Made by a program: the position numbers and the translations under genes | Shown here: positions 54,149 through 64,000 of the stretch, piece by piece | How positions within the stretch are numbered: the stretch's first letter is position 1 | How the letters are laid out: every line of letters starts with the position of its first letter | Notes under the pieces: generated by a model | What the model was told of the DNA's origin: nothing | What the model saw: only the letters and a program-made list of their open reading frames with translations | The model's database searches: none | From: Corynebacterium camporealensis | GTDB taxonomy: Bacteria; Actinomycetota; Actinomycetes; Mycobacteriales; Mycobacteriaceae | Length of the DNA: 64,000 nt | Reading direction: 5' to 3' | NCBI RefSeq assembly: GCF_000980815.1 | Contig: NZ_CP011311.1 | Coordinates: forward strand, 1,441,815-1,505,814

Positions 54149-56251
54149 TTACAGCGACTCACGGGAGGCGTGGACCTCGTCGTCATCAGCAATGATGGTC
54201 GTGGAGTTGGTCGGCACGATGGTCGGCAGAATGACTGGCTCACGCTTGTACTTGGAGCTCATCAGCTTGCCGATCTTGCGACGCAGCTTCTGGACCATGC
54301 GGTAGGTGTCGTTCTCACCTTCGGCAGCCAGGTCGTTCATGGTGTTTTCAACCATGTCGGCGACCTCCGGAATGACACCGCGGTCGTCATCGGAGAAACC
54401 GGTGGTGGATACGGCCGGGCGTTCCAGGAGACGGGAGGTGCGGTTGTCGATCACACAAGTAATCGAGACCACGCCGCCAGAGCCCAGGTTGGTGCGGTCA
54501 GCCAGGGTGTCGGCATCGACATCGCCCATGGAGACACCATCGACGTAGAGGTTACCGACCGGAATCTGACCAACGACGCGTGCGCGACCCTTGTGCAGGT
54601 CCACAACGACGCCGTTCTGGGCCAGGACCACGCGGTCACGGTCGACACCAGTGGAGATGGCCAGTTCTTTGTTGGCACGCAGGTGGCGCCACTCGCCGTG
54701 GACCGGCATGGCGTTGCGCGGGCGTGCGGCGTTGTACAGGAAGAGCAGCTCGCCACCGTAGCCGTGGCCCGAGGAGTGAACCTTAGCTTCCTTGTTGGTG
54801 ATGACCTCAGCACCAATCTGAGAAAGCATGTTGATGACGCCGAAGACTGCTTCCTCGTTGCCCGGGATGAGCGAGGAGGAGAAGACAATCATGTCGCCAT
54901 CACGGACGGTGATCTGACGGTGCTCACGACGTGCCATGCGCGACAGTGCGGCCATCGGCTCACCCTGAGTACCGGTGGTAATCAGCAGGGTCTTGTGCGG
55001 AGCCATCTTGGCGGCTTCCTCGATAGGAATGATCGTGCCGCGTGGGACCTTCAAAAAGCCCATCTTCTCGGCAATTTCCATGTTGCGCATCATCGAACGG
55101 CCGTTGAAGGCAACCTTGCGGTTGTTGGCCACAGCGGCATCGATAGCTGCCTGCACGCGGTAGACGTTGGAAGCGAAGGAAGCGATGATGACGCGCTGCT
55201 TCGCACGGCCAACCAGGCGCTTGAAGGTCGCCGGGATGTCACCCTCAGATGCGGAGACACCCGGGATGTTGGCGTTGGTGGAATCGCACAGCATCAGGTC
55301 GACGCCTTCGTCACCGTAGCGAGACAGTGCCGGCAGGTCGGTCGGACGGTTATCCAGCGGGGTCTGGTCCAGCTTGATGTCACCGGTGTGGATGACATTG
55401 CCGGCCGGGGTGCCCAGCATGATGCCCAGTGCATCCGGCACGGAGTGGTTCACAGCCCAGAAACGGACGCGGAAGACGCCGTAGTTCACATCGGACTTCT
55501 CGTTGACCTCAACGAACTTCGGCTTCTGGCGGTGTTCCTTACACTTCGCAGCAATCAGCGCGATGGTGAAACGGGAAGCAACCACTGGCAGGTCCGGACG
55601 CAGCTTCAGCAGCCACGGGATAGCACCGATGTGGTCCTCGTGGGCGTGGGTGACAACCAGGGCCTTGACCTTATGGATCTTCTTTTCAATCGGACCGAAG
55701 TCCGGCAGGATCAGGTCCACGCCCGGCTCGCCGGAGGACGGGAAGAGCACACCGCTGTCGATGATCAGCAGCTCATCGCCGTACTCAAAGACGGTCATGT
55801 TGCGGCCAATTTCGGAAATGCCACCGAGAGCGTAGATACGCAGCGCATCCTTCGGCTGCTTTGGCGGCTCCGGCAGACGCTTGGTCAGGTCCGCGCCCTG
55901 CATCGACTTCGGTACGTTGCGGCGACCGCGGTTGTTGCGGTTGTTCTTGCCGCCGTTGTTTCCGCCACCGTTGTTGTTGCCGCGGCCCCTGCCACGGCCT
56001 CCGCGGGAACCGCGGGAACGACGGTTGTTTCCGCCGCCCTTGTTATCGCCCTTGTTGTCGTTCTGGGTGTCATTGTTGCCGCCGCGGTTGTGTCCACCGT
56101 TGTTGTCCTTGTCCGACTTGTTGTCTGACTTCGGTTCCTGGCTAGGTGCCTGGAAAACGGGCGAAGCCGCCTCGTTGGAGGCGGTATCGGTTTCCGCTGG
56201 CGGTCCGGCCTTGCGAACTACCTTGCGGGAACGGTTACGAGATTCAGTCAT
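54149..56251 (-). CDS. rnj: Ribonuclease J
   Basis: A 700-residue metallo-beta-lactamase/beta-CASP RNase with endo- and 5'-exonuclease activity, central to mRNA decay and rRNA maturation. The catalytic motif [12 protein letters not shown] (HxHxDH) and the SGHGYGGE beta-CASP motif are present. The N-terminal ~130 residues are an unusual disordered extension rich in Asn, Gly and Arg (repeats such as [20 protein letters not shown]), probably RNA-binding. Its ATG overlaps the dapA stop by four bases. Confidence 0.95.
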   Translation of the reverse strand: MTESRNRSRKVVRKAGPPAETDTASNEAASPVFQAPSQEPKSDNKSDKDNNGGHNRGGNNDTQNDNKGDNKGGGNNRRSRGSRGGRGRGRGNNNGGGNNGGKNNRNNRGRRNVPKSMQGADLTKRLPEPPKQPKDALRIYALGGISEIGRNMTVFEYGDELLIIDSGVLFPSSGEPGVDLILPDFGPIEKKIHKVKALVVTHAHEDHIGAIPWLLKLRPDLPVVASRFTIALIAAKCKEHRQKPKFVEVNEKSDVNYGVFRVRFWAVNHSVPDALGIMLGTPAGNVIHTGDIKLDQTPLDNRPTDLPALSRYGDEGVDLMLCDSTNANIPGVSASEGDIPATFKRLVGRAKQRVIIASFASNVYRVQAAIDAAVANNRKVAFNGRSMMRNMEIAEKMGFLKVPRGTIIPIEEAAKMAPHKTLLITTGTQGEPMAALSRMARREHRQITVRDGDMIVFSSSLIPGNEEAVFGVINMLSQIGAEVITNKEAKVHSSGHGYGGELLFLYNAARPRNAMPVHGEWRHLRANKELAISTGVDRDRVVLAQNGVVVDLHKGRARVVGQIPVGNLYVDGVSMGDVDADTLADRTNLGSGGVVSITCVIDNRTSRLLERPAVSTTGFSDDDRGVIPEVADMVENTMNDLAAEGENDTYRMVQKLRRKIGKLMSSKYKREPVILPTIVPTNSTTIIADDDEVHASRESL

Positions 56252-57162
56252 TCTTTAAGGACTCCAGCCTTTTCCATATCACGACGAAGTTCCTCAATTT
56301 CCGCGTCATCTGCAGCAGTGACGGGCAAACGAGGATCTCCAACTTCAATACCCTGCAGGCGCAGTGCGGCCTTTGCAAGGGTTACTCCACCCAAACGCGC
56401 TTGGGCGTGGGCCAATGGAGCGAGAATGTCGGCGTTAATCTGGCGTGCTTGCACCAGATCGCCATTTTCAAAACAAGTATATAGGTCAGCCAGGGCACGT
56501 GGCGCAGCGTGGCCAATAACGGAGATGAAACCACTAGCACCGAGGCTCAGCCACGGCAGGTTCAAAGGATCATCACCGGAGTACCACGCCAGGTCGGTGT
56601 CCCGGATAAGTGTGGCTGCGGTAGCAAGGTCGCCCTTGGCGTCCTTTACAGCCTGAATGTTCGGCAGTTCCGCGAGGCGGCGGATCGTATCCTCCGCAAT
56701 CGGGATGCCCGAGCGGCCAGGGATGTCGTAAGCGCAAATCGGCGCGTCAACAGCATCGGCAATTGCCTTGAAGTGCGCGTACACGCCCTCCTGAGAAGGC
56801 TTCGAGTAGTACGGGGTGACAACCAACAGGCTGTCGGCGCCTGCGGCTACCGATGCCTTGGCAACCTCGATGGATGCCTTCGTGTTGTTGGTGCCGGCAC
56901 CGGCGCAAATCTTCGCGCGGTCCCCTACCTCCTCTTTGACGGCCTGCAGAAGCTGCAGCTTTTCATCCAACGTCGTAGTTGGCGCCTCACCCGTGGTTCC
57001 TCCCAGGATGAGCGAATCTACGCCTTCGTCAACGAAGTGAGCTGCCAAGCGACGACCTGCGGCCACGTCGAGTTCGCCATCGCGGTCAAACGGGGTGACC
57101 ATAGCGACGCCGACGCGCCCGAAAGTTTCGACACCAGTCTTTGCTGTCATACCTGTGCTCAT
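56248..57162 (-). CDS. dapA: 4-hydroxy-tetrahydrodipicolinate synthase
   Basis: A 304-residue TIM-barrel aldolase, first enzyme of the DAP/lysine branch. The Schiff-base lysine is in AVKDAKGDL, the [10 protein letters not shown] loop and [10 protein letters not shown] motif are intact. ATG 57162 ([15 protein letters not shown]) matches the known C. glutamicum start; 57150 and 57192 are in frame. A TAACCT -10 box lies eight bases upstream, the same hexamer as in the well-studied C. glutamicum dapA promoter. Confidence 0.96.
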   Translation of the reverse strand: MSTGMTAKTGVETFGRVGVAMVTPFDRDGELDVAAGRRLAAHFVDEGVDSLILGGTTGEAPTTTLDEKLQLLQAVKEEVGDRAKICAGAGTNNTKASIEVAKASVAAGADSLLVVTPYYSKPSQEGVYAHFKAIADAVDAPICAYDIPGRSGIPIAEDTIRRLAELPNIQAVKDAKGDLATAATLIRDTDLAWYSGDDPLNLPWLSLGASGFISVIGHAAPRALADLYTCFENGDLVQARQINADILAPLAHAQARLGGVTLAKAALRLQGIEVGDPRLPVTAADDAEIEELRRDMEKAGVLKE

Positions 57163-57170
57163 AGCCGTCA

Positions 57171-57176
57171 AGGTTA
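57171..57176 (-). promoter_or_regulatory. dapA -10 box
   Basis: TAACCT on the minus strand, eight bases before ATG 57162, matches the -10 hexamer described for C. glutamicum dapA. Confidence 0.6.
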
Positions 57177-57219
57177 CCCGCTTTGCCCCCATTTCGGGAC
57201 ATCGGGGCGCGTGTGGCGG

Positions 57220-57969
57220 CTATGCGTAGGGACTCGAGGCCATCTCGCTGCCGTCGGCGAGGGTAGAGATATGGAAATCATCGAAAAGCACGGGCGCTTC
57301 CTGCTGCAGCAAACGCAGACACGCAATGGCCAACCCGCGCATCTCCTCATCGGCCTGCTCGGTGGCACGGGCACCGATAAAGTGCCGCCACGCACGGTAA
57401 TTGCCGGTGACCACAATGCGGGTTTCCGTGGAATTGGGCAACACCGCACGCGCTGCCTGCCGCGCCTGCTTCTTACGCAACAAAGCATTGGGCTCATCGC
57501 CGAGCTTTTCTTCCAGCGCATTGAGCAATTCATCGTAGACAAAGCGGGTCTCATCGACTGCCTGCATCATCAGCCGCTTAAGCTGCTCATCTTCTGCAAT
57601 CATCTGCGGCAGCACCACCTGGGTTTCCTCCGGGTGGACATAGCGTTGCGAGAGCTGGGAGAAAGAAAAGTTACGATGGCGCACCAGCTCATGGCTAGCT
57701 GAGCGCGACAGCCCTCGGATATACAGCGTCGCCGTGGCATGCTCTAACAGCGCGTCGTGGCCTACCTCCAGGATGTGGCGCAGGTAGGCCGAGTTCTTCG
57801 CCGTGCGCGGGTTGGGCTTGTCAAAGGATTCATAACACGCCCGCCCGGCAAATTCTACGAGAGCCTCGCTTGACGATGCCTCCTCATCCGCCTGCCAGTC
57901 CACTCCCACTGGGGGTTGGAACTTCGTTGCTGCGATGAGCTGGACATCCAGTTCACTTACGCTAGCCAT
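57220..57969 (-). CDS. thyX: Flavin-dependent thymidylate synthase
   Basis: A 249-residue FAD enzyme methylating dUMP with methylene-tetrahydrofolate. The ThyX motif RHRx7S reads [14 protein letters not shown] with Arg97-His98-Arg99 and Ser107. It lies three bases after dapB and 57 bases before dapA, the usual dapB-thyX-dapA order of Corynebacterium. Length is standard. Confidence 0.96.
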   Translation of the reverse strand: MASVSELDVQLIAATKFQPPVGVDWQADEEASSSEALVEFAGRACYESFDKPNPRTAKNSAYLRHILEVGHDALLEHATATLYIRGLSRSASHELVRHRNFSFSQLSQRYVHPEETQVVLPQMIAEDEQLKRLMMQAVDETRFVYDELLNALEEKLGDEPNALLRKKQARQAARAVLPNSTETRIVVTGNYRAWRHFIGARATEQADEEMRGLAIACLRLLQQEAPVLFDDFHISTLADGSEMASSPYA

Positions 57970-57972
57970 AAA

Positions 57973-58833
<861 letters not shown>

Positions 58834-58858
58834 TCAGGCACACTAGTTAACAGGTAAG

Positions 58859-58864
58859 TATGCT
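58859..58864 (+). promoter_or_regulatory. -10 box of leaderless lipoprotein gene
   Basis: TATGCT is six bases before ATG 58871. A GGAGG is also present but only one base from the ATG, too close to act as a ribosome site. Confidence 0.45.
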
Positions 58865-58870
58865 GGAGGT

Positions 58871-59521
58871 ATGAGAGCACTACGTACTGTCCTTGCTTTA
58901 ACTGCCACTGGCGCGCTGCTGGTGGGCTGCTCTAACGATGCCTCCGATGACAATGCTGCGGAGCAGACCACTCCGACCACCACGGTGACCTCGGAGAACC
59001 CGGAGTCCACCGCCACGGATACCCAGTCTGAAAAGACTGCGCTGGCTCAATCTAAGAACCCGACCATTGCCCCGGCAGGCATGCTGGGTGAGCCGAAGAT
59101 GGAAGACCAGCCACTGGAGATGGGTGAACCGGCTAACTTGGTTCCGATTTCAGTGCGCAGTGGTGCCCACGATGGCTTTGACCGCGTGGTCATCGAATTT
59201 ACCGGTGAAGGTAAACCAAGCTGGTACACCCAGTACACCGATGACCCGAAGGCCCAAGGCTCTGGCCACTCTGTGGACTACCCGGGCAACATCGCACTCG
59301 TTGTCGGCGTGGAAGGCACCCCCTGGCCTTCTACCCCAGAACTCGAAGAGCAATTCCTCGATACCGGTTCCTACCCGGGCGCGGATCTCGTGGCTGGCGT
59401 GGAATACCACTCCACCTTCGAAGCCCAGTCGCAGTTCATCATTGGTTTGAACGAGAAGATGGCACACTCTGTCACCGTGCTAGACAACCCCACCCGCCTG
59501 GTGATCGACTTCAAGAAGTAG
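58871..59521 (+). CDS. AMIN-like domain lipoprotein
   Basis: A 216-residue secreted lipoprotein. The signal peptide MRALRTVLALTATGALLVGC ends in lipobox LVGC (Cys20), followed by a Thr/Ser/Glu-rich linker to about residue 65. The C-terminal ~130 residues (SVRSGAHDGFDRVVIEFTGEG, part, and the ending PTRLVIDFKK) resemble the AMIN-like beta domain of actinobacterial envelope lipoproteins. A peptidoglycan or glycan-binding role is plausible but not shown. Divergent from dapB. Confidence 0.88.
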   Translation: MRALRTVLALTATGALLVGCSNDASDDNAAEQTTPTTTVTSENPESTATDTQSEKTALAQSKNPTIAPAGMLGEPKMEDQPLEMGEPANLVPISVRSGAHDGFDRVVIEFTGEGKPSWYTQYTDDPKAQGSGHSVDYPGNIALVVGVEGTPWPSTPELEEQFLDTGSYPGADLVAGVEYHSTFEAQSQFIIGLNEKMAHSVTVLDNPTRLVIDFKK

Positions 59522-59589
59522 GGAAAGCGCCACACGCTTCCGCGGGGAATCGCGCGGAGAATCGACGACAGTACGCCTAGCAACGAAAA

Positions 59590-59626
59590 GCAGCGCCTGC
59601 CCCGTAGGTTTCGGGGCAGGCGCTGC
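59590..59626. terminator. Bidirectional terminator between lipoprotein gene and pnp
   Basis: A perfect 15-bp stem (59590-59604 with 59612-59626, loop TAGGTTT), preceded by GAAAA and followed by TTCTAT. It serves the convergent lipoprotein and pnp genes. Confidence 0.85.
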
Positions 59627-59641
59627 TTCTATGTCGTGTGA

Positions 59642-61891
59642 TTAGTCCTCTTCGACTGGGACCAGGGAGATCTTGCCGCGGTTGTCGATGTCGGCAATTT
59701 CGACCTGAATCTTGTCACCGACGTTGACGACGTCCTCGACCTTCTCGATGCGCTCGTCGCCGCCGAGCTTCGAGATGTGGATGAGGCCATCGCGGTTCGG
59801 CAGCAGGTTCACGAATGCGCCGAAGGCAACGGTCTTCACAACAGTGCCCAGGAAGCGCTCGCCGACCTGCGGCAGCTGCGGGTTCGCAATAGCATTGACC
59901 TGCTCGATAGCAGCATCAGCAGCCTCGCCAGATGCAGCGGAGACGTACACGGTGCCATCGTCTTCGATGGAGACATCCGCACCGGTTTCCTCGGTGATGT
60001 TGTTGATGGTCTTGCCCTTCGGGCCGATGAGCTCACCAATCTTGTTGACCGGGATCTTCACAGAAGTAATCTTCGGTGCCAGCGGGGACATCTCGTCTGG
60101 GCCGTCGATGATTTCTTCCATGGTCTCCAGGATGGTCACGCGAGCATCGCGAGCCTGCTCCAGAGCATCAGCCAGGACCTTGGACGGGATGCCGTCCAGC
60201 TTGGTGTCCAGCTGCAGTGCGGTGATGAACTCAGAGGTACCTGCGACCTTGAAGTCCATATCACCAAAGGCATCTTCAGCACCCAGGATGTCGGTCAGAG
60301 CAACGAACTTCTCCTTGCCCTTAACCTCACCGGAGACCAGGCCCATGGCAATACCGGCAACCGGTGCCTTCAGCGGGACACCAGCGTTGTACAGCGACAG
60401 GGTCGATGCGCAGACAGAGCCCATGGAGGTCGAGCCGTTGGAGCCCAGAGCCTCAGAGACCTGACGGATGGCGTACGGGAACTCCTCACGGGAAGGAATC
60501 ACCGGCAGCAGTGCGCGCTCAGCCAGTGCACCGTGGCCGATTTCGCGACGCTTCGGGGAGCCAACGCGACCGGTCTCACCGGTGGAGTATGGCGGGAAGT
60601 TGTAGTGGTGCAGGTAGCGCTTGGACTCCACTGGGGTCAGGGAGTCGATCTGCTGCTCCATCTTCAGCATGTCCAGGGTCGTCACGCCCAGAATCTGGGT
60701 CTCGCCACGCTCGAAGAGCGAAGAACCGTGTGCACGCGGGATAAGGCCCACGCCCACAGACAGGTCACGAATATCGGCAACGCCACGGCCATCGATGCGG
60801 AAGCCCTCGTTGAGGATCTTCTTGCGCACGATTTCCTTCATCAGGGCGTTGAAGGCTGCACGAATCTGCTTGGAGGCATCCTTGAGGTCCTCAAAGTCAT
60901 CATCGTCGAGAAGCTCTTCTTCGACCTTCTCCATCAGGGCGTTGGTAGCGTCGTCGCGCTCCTGCTTGCCCGGAATCTGCAGCAGCTTCTCCAGCTTCTT
61001 GGCGGCCTCGTCCTTAACTTCCTTGTAGACCTCGTCTTCGTAGGCCGGGAAGACCGGGAACTCCTGGGTTTCCTTGGCAGCCATATCTGCCAGGCCAGCC
61101 TGGGCCTTGCACAGAGTCTCGATGTACGGCTTGGCAGCTTCCAAACCAGCAGCCACGGTGGACTCCTGCGGTGCCGGAGCACCCTTGCCAACGCGCTCGA
61201 TAACAGAGTTACCAGCACCGGCCTCGACCATCATGATGGCGACATCTTCCTTGCCGTCCTTTTCCACCATGCGGCCAGCCACGACCATCTCGAACAGAGC
61301 CTGGTCGTGCTGCTCGTGGTTCGGGAAAGCAATCCAGGTGCCTTCCGGGTGCTTGTCATCAGCAATGAATGCCATGCGGACACCGCCGACGGCACCGGAA
61401 ACCGGCAGGCCGGAAAGCTGAGTGGACGCCGATGCGCCATTGATAGCAACGACGTCGTAGTACTCTTCCGGGTCCATGGACATCACGGTAACGACGACCT
61501 GGACCTCGTTGCGCAAGCCCTTAACAAAGGTCGGGCGCAGCGGACGGTCAATCAGGCGGCAGGCCAGGATGGCCTCGGTCGACGGGCGACCTTCACGGCG
61601 GAAGAAAGAACCAGGGATCTTGCCTGCTGCGTAGGAACGCTCTTCCACGTCCACGGTCAGCGGGAAGAAGTCAAAGCCCTCACGGGGCTGGTTGGAGGCA
61701 GTGGTCGTGGACAGCAGCATGGTGTCCTCGTCCAGGTAGGTGGTTACAGAACCACCGGCTTGGCGAGCCAGCTCGCCAGTTTCGAAACGAATGGTACGGG
61801 TTCCGAAGTCACCGTTGTCGAGAGTGGCAATCGCCTCGTGGATGCCGTATTCCTCATCAACATTTAGTTCAACGGTGTTCTTAGGCTTCAT
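59642..61891 (-). CDS. pnp: Polyribonucleotide nucleotidyltransferase (PNPase)
   Basis: A 749-residue 3'-5' phosphorolytic exoribonuclease (also called GpsI). Two RNase PH domains (first with [30 protein letters not shown], in parts; second with [14 protein letters not shown] and the catalytic [18 protein letters not shown], part) flank a helical domain. A KH domain ([15 protein letters not shown]: [15 protein letters not shown]) and an S1 domain end the protein. AAGGAG lies before the ATG. Its extended -10 TGCTAGGAT is at 61968-61976. Confidence 0.97.
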   Translation of the reverse strand: MKPKNTVELNVDEEYGIHEAIATLDNGDFGTRTIRFETGELARQAGGSVTTYLDEDTMLLSTTTASNQPREGFDFFPLTVDVEERSYAAGKIPGSFFRREGRPSTEAILACRLIDRPLRPTFVKGLRNEVQVVVTVMSMDPEEYYDVVAINGASASTQLSGLPVSGAVGGVRMAFIADDKHPEGTWIAFPNHEQHDQALFEMVVAGRMVEKDGKEDVAIMMVEAGAGNSVIERVGKGAPAPQESTVAAGLEAAKPYIETLCKAQAGLADMAAKETQEFPVFPAYEDEVYKEVKDEAAKKLEKLLQIPGKQERDDATNALMEKVEEELLDDDDFEDLKDASKQIRAAFNALMKEIVRKKILNEGFRIDGRGVADIRDLSVGVGLIPRAHGSSLFERGETQILGVTTLDMLKMEQQIDSLTPVESKRYLHHYNFPPYSTGETGRVGSPKRREIGHGALAERALLPVIPSREEFPYAIRQVSEALGSNGSTSMGSVCASTLSLYNAGVPLKAPVAGIAMGLVSGEVKGKEKFVALTDILGAEDAFGDMDFKVAGTSEFITALQLDTKLDGIPSKVLADALEQARDARVTILETMEEIIDGPDEMSPLAPKITSVKIPVNKIGELIGPKGKTINNITEETGADVSIEDDGTVYVSAASGEAADAAIEQVNAIANPQLPQVGERFLGTVVKTVAFGAFVNLLPNRDGLIHISKLGGDERIEKVEDVVNVGDKIQVEIADIDNRGKISLVPVEED

Positions 61892-61967
61892 CTAGAAGAT
61901 TCTCCTTGTCGTACGTGGCGATCGTCGCTGCCGCCACAAATAGATTGAATTCTGACAACGGTGAACC

Positions 61968-61976
61968 ATCCTAGCA
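61968..61976 (-). promoter_or_regulatory. Extended -10 promoter of pnp
   Basis: TGCTAGGAT on the minus strand, about 75 bases before the pnp ATG, leaving a leader of some 70 bases. The -35 is not clear. Confidence 0.45.
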
Positions 61977-62071
61977 GGTTTTTGCACCCAAAACGCACTA
62001 AAGCCCTGCTCTCCTCACCACAGCGAAGTGGAAAAGAAGAAACAGAGCTTGTGAAAAAGCCTAGTTGGCTA

Positions 62072-62341
62072 TTAGCGGCGCAGACCCAGGCGAGCAATCA
62101 GATCGCGGTAGCGGTCAACGTTGTTAGCTGCCAGGTACTTCAGCAGGCCACGACGACGACCAACCATCAGCAGCAGACCACGACGGGAGTGGTGATCGTG
62201 CTTGTGGGTCTTCAGGTGCTCGGTCAGAGTGTTGATACGGGAGGTCAGCAGTGCAACCTGTGCCTCCGGAGAACCGGTATCGGTCTCGTGCAGGCCGTAC
62301 TCCTTGAGGATTTCAGCCTTCTTCTCAGCGCTCAGTGCCAT
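62072..62341 (-). CDS. rpsO: 30S ribosomal protein S15
   Basis: An 89-residue small-subunit protein binding 16S r[39 protein letters not shown], in parts, and [22 protein letters not shown] are highly conserved. AGGAGC precedes the ATG. Located upstream of pnp in the standard rpsO-pnp order, 180 bases apart. Confidence 0.98.
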   Translation of the reverse strand: MALSAEKKAEILKEYGLHETDTGSPEAQVALLTSRINTLTEHLKTHKHDHHSRRGLLLMVGRRRGLLKYLAANNVDRYRDLIARLGLRR

Positions 62342-62385
62342 GAGATATTGCTCCTATAATGTTTCAGTCCACATAAAATTCCACC

Positions 62386-62409
62386 CGGAACTTCGCTAGC
62401 GAAGTTCCG
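62386..62409 (-). terminator. 24-bp perfect palindrome upstream of rpsO
   Basis: Arms CGGAACTTCG / CGAAGTTCCG around a GCTAGC centre-type core give a hairpin with a 10-bp stem and 4-base loop. On the minus strand it is followed by GGTGGAATTTTATG. It may end the ribF/nucleoside-hydrolase transcript or be part of the rpsO leader. A second stem CCAAGT/ACTTGG is at 62436-62450. Confidence 0.6.
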
Positions 62410-62496
62410 CGCCATGCGGTTTTCGCTACTTAGAGCCAAGTTCCACTTGGGTGAGCTGCAACTGCTGTGAACCGCAGTCGACAAGCCAAGGAACAA

Positions 62497-63432
62497 CTAT
62501 AACGTGCGCTGGCCTAACTCGCCAAACAGACCTTCCAGGCGGGCGACGAAGTCCGCAGTGAAACGCTGCGCATCCACGCCAATGGCCACACGGGTCGTTT
62601 CCGCTGGTTCTTGAATGCGGTCTGGATCACCAATCAGGCGGCCAGGAGTAGGCTCGCCCGTTTCGACTTTGAGATTGATTGGCAAGCACTCAACCAGGCT
62701 GGGGTCAATGGCAACAGCCACAGCTAGTGGGTCGTGCAGGCCGCAACCACCAAGCTGCGGGGACAGCTCAGCATAAGCATCGACGTAGTAATCAGCGATC
62801 TCAGCGAAAGTCTTGCCCGATTCAGAACCAGTATCGCGCCACTGCTGGACCTGCTCGCGGGTCAGCACCGTGCGCAGGGTGACATCCAAACCGACGACGG
62901 TGACGTCCTGCGCGGTACGCAACAAGAAATCAGTTGCTGCCGGGTCTTGGGAGACATTCGCCTCCGCCCAGGGCGCAACATTGCCGGCCACGGTCAACGC
63001 GCCGCCCATCATGATGATCTTTGCGTTACGGGCGAAGTCGTCGTCGTCACACGCCTTGGCCACGGTGGTGGACGGTCCGGTGGCCACGATGATCGCACCA
63101 TCGCGGGCGGCCTGCTTCATGATCTCCACTGCATCGCCTTGCGCAGGTGGTGCACCGAAGGATACCTCTACCCCACCCAGGCCATTAGCACCGTGGACGA
63201 ATTGGGAGATGTCTTTGACGTGGAAGTCCTCACGCTGCGGTCCGGCATAGACCGGGATGTCCTCAGCACCGAGAAGTTTCAGCAGCGCCGTCGTGTTGGC
63301 TACACCCTGTTCGACCGTGACGTTGCCGTAGGTGCCAGTAACCGCAACCAGCTCAATATCCGGGTGGGCTAAGGCAAAAGCAAGCGCCAGCGCATCATCG
63401 ATGCCGGTATCCAGGTCAAGCAGCATCCGCAT
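62497..63432 (-). CDS. Nucleoside hydrolase (IunH family)
   Basis: A 311-residue Ca2+-dependent ribonucleoside hydrolase. The N-terminal metal-binding motif DLDTGIDDALAL (D-x-D-x-G-x-D-D) is at about residues 6-17; VAVTGTYGNVTVEQ and the C-terminal CGLHDPLAVAVAID (with the metal-binding Asp) complete the site. Releases free base and ribose from inosine/uridine-type nucleosides; exact preference unknown. Two bases separate it from ribF, so they are co-transcribed. Confidence 0.94.
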   Translation of the reverse strand: MRMLLDLDTGIDDALALAFALAHPDIELVAVTGTYGNVTVEQGVANTTALLKLLGAEDIPVYAGPQREDFHVKDISQFVHGANGLGGVEVSFGAPPAQGDAVEIMKQAARDGAIIVATGPSTTVAKACDDDDFARNAKIIMMGGALTVAGNVAPWAEANVSQDPAATDFLLRTAQDVTVVGLDVTLRTVLTREQVQQWRDTGSESGKTFAEIADYYVDAYAELSPQLGGCGLHDPLAVAVAIDPSLVECLPINLKVETGEPTPGRLIGDPDRIQEPAETTRVAIGVDAQRFTADFVARLEGLFGELGQRTL

Positions 63433-63434
63433 GT

Positions 63435-64000
<566 letters not shown>

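Noticed and set aside
54008..56128. 706-codon open frame antisense to rnj
   Set aside because: The opposite strand encodes a complete RNase J with catalytic motifs; the antisense frame has no recognisable domain.
59777..61867. 696-codon open frame antisense to pnp
   Set aside because: pnp on the other strand is complete and conserved; this is a shadow frame.

Overview
This window is ordinary actinobacterial core chromosome from a Corynebacterium, related to the C. glutamicum / C. ammoniagenes group. Evidence for the genus is the gene content and order: sigB-dtxR-galE, nrdR-divS-lexA-sugR-ptsI-fruK-ptsF-ptsH, gluABCD next to recX-recA, bioYMN, and the block dapF/miaA/miaB/recA/clgR/cinA/pgsA/ftsK/rnj/dapA/thyX/dapB/pnp/rpsO/ribF, which is also broadly syntenic with Mycobacterium. 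I cannot name the species. I see no tRNA or rRNA gene, insertion sequence, prophage, CRISPR array or pseudogene. No gene-free gap exceeds 300 bases; the largest are 20036-20301, 7701-7947, 49866-50082 and 19117-19327, and each carries regulatory signals described below.

Left part (1-14.2 kb): a helicase cut by the window edge with its DUF3039 partner, divergent from DUF3099 and a methyltransferase; dtd; the stress sigma factor sigB with a SigH-type promoter; the iron regulator dtxR; galE; DUF4192; a PAC2-family protein; a Ski2-like helicase; ahpD divergent from oxyR; a Gly/Tyr-rich membrane protein. The gap between DUF4192 and the PAC2 gene contains two consensus DnaA boxes in inverted orientation.

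Middle part (14.3-41.6 kb): hrpA, nrdR, and the SOS pair divS/lexA around LexA-box-like sites. Next come the sugar PTS genes (sugR, ptsI, fruK, ptsF, ptsH), without a fruR regulator between ptsI and fruK. These are followed by a uracil permease, hflX, two unknown proteins, dapF, miaA, a LigB-like protein, a DUF349 protein, a GNAT protein, miaB and the glutamate importer gluABCD.

Right part (41.6-64 kb): recX-recA, DUF3046, the biotin ECF transporter bioYMN behind a BioQ-like palindrome, and pgsA-cinA-clgR-pspA, where clgR has a SigH-type promoter nearly matching that of sigB. A TerC transporter follows, with a yybP-ykoY (manganese) riboswitch in its leader. Then come ftsK, a TIGR03085 protein, rnj, dapA, thyX, dapB, a lipoprotein, pnp, rpsO, a nucleoside hydrolase and a partial ribF.

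A recurrent feature is leaderless expression. At least a dozen genes have a TANNNT box 6-8 bases before the start codon and no useful Shine-Dalgarno sequence. In one case (54097-54130) the promoter box and start codon lie inside the terminator hairpin of the preceding gene. Five convergent gene pairs end with stop codons overlapping in a four-base tetramer. Most genes belong to known families; the new-looking content is mainly regulatory architecture plus a few conserved proteins of unknown function.
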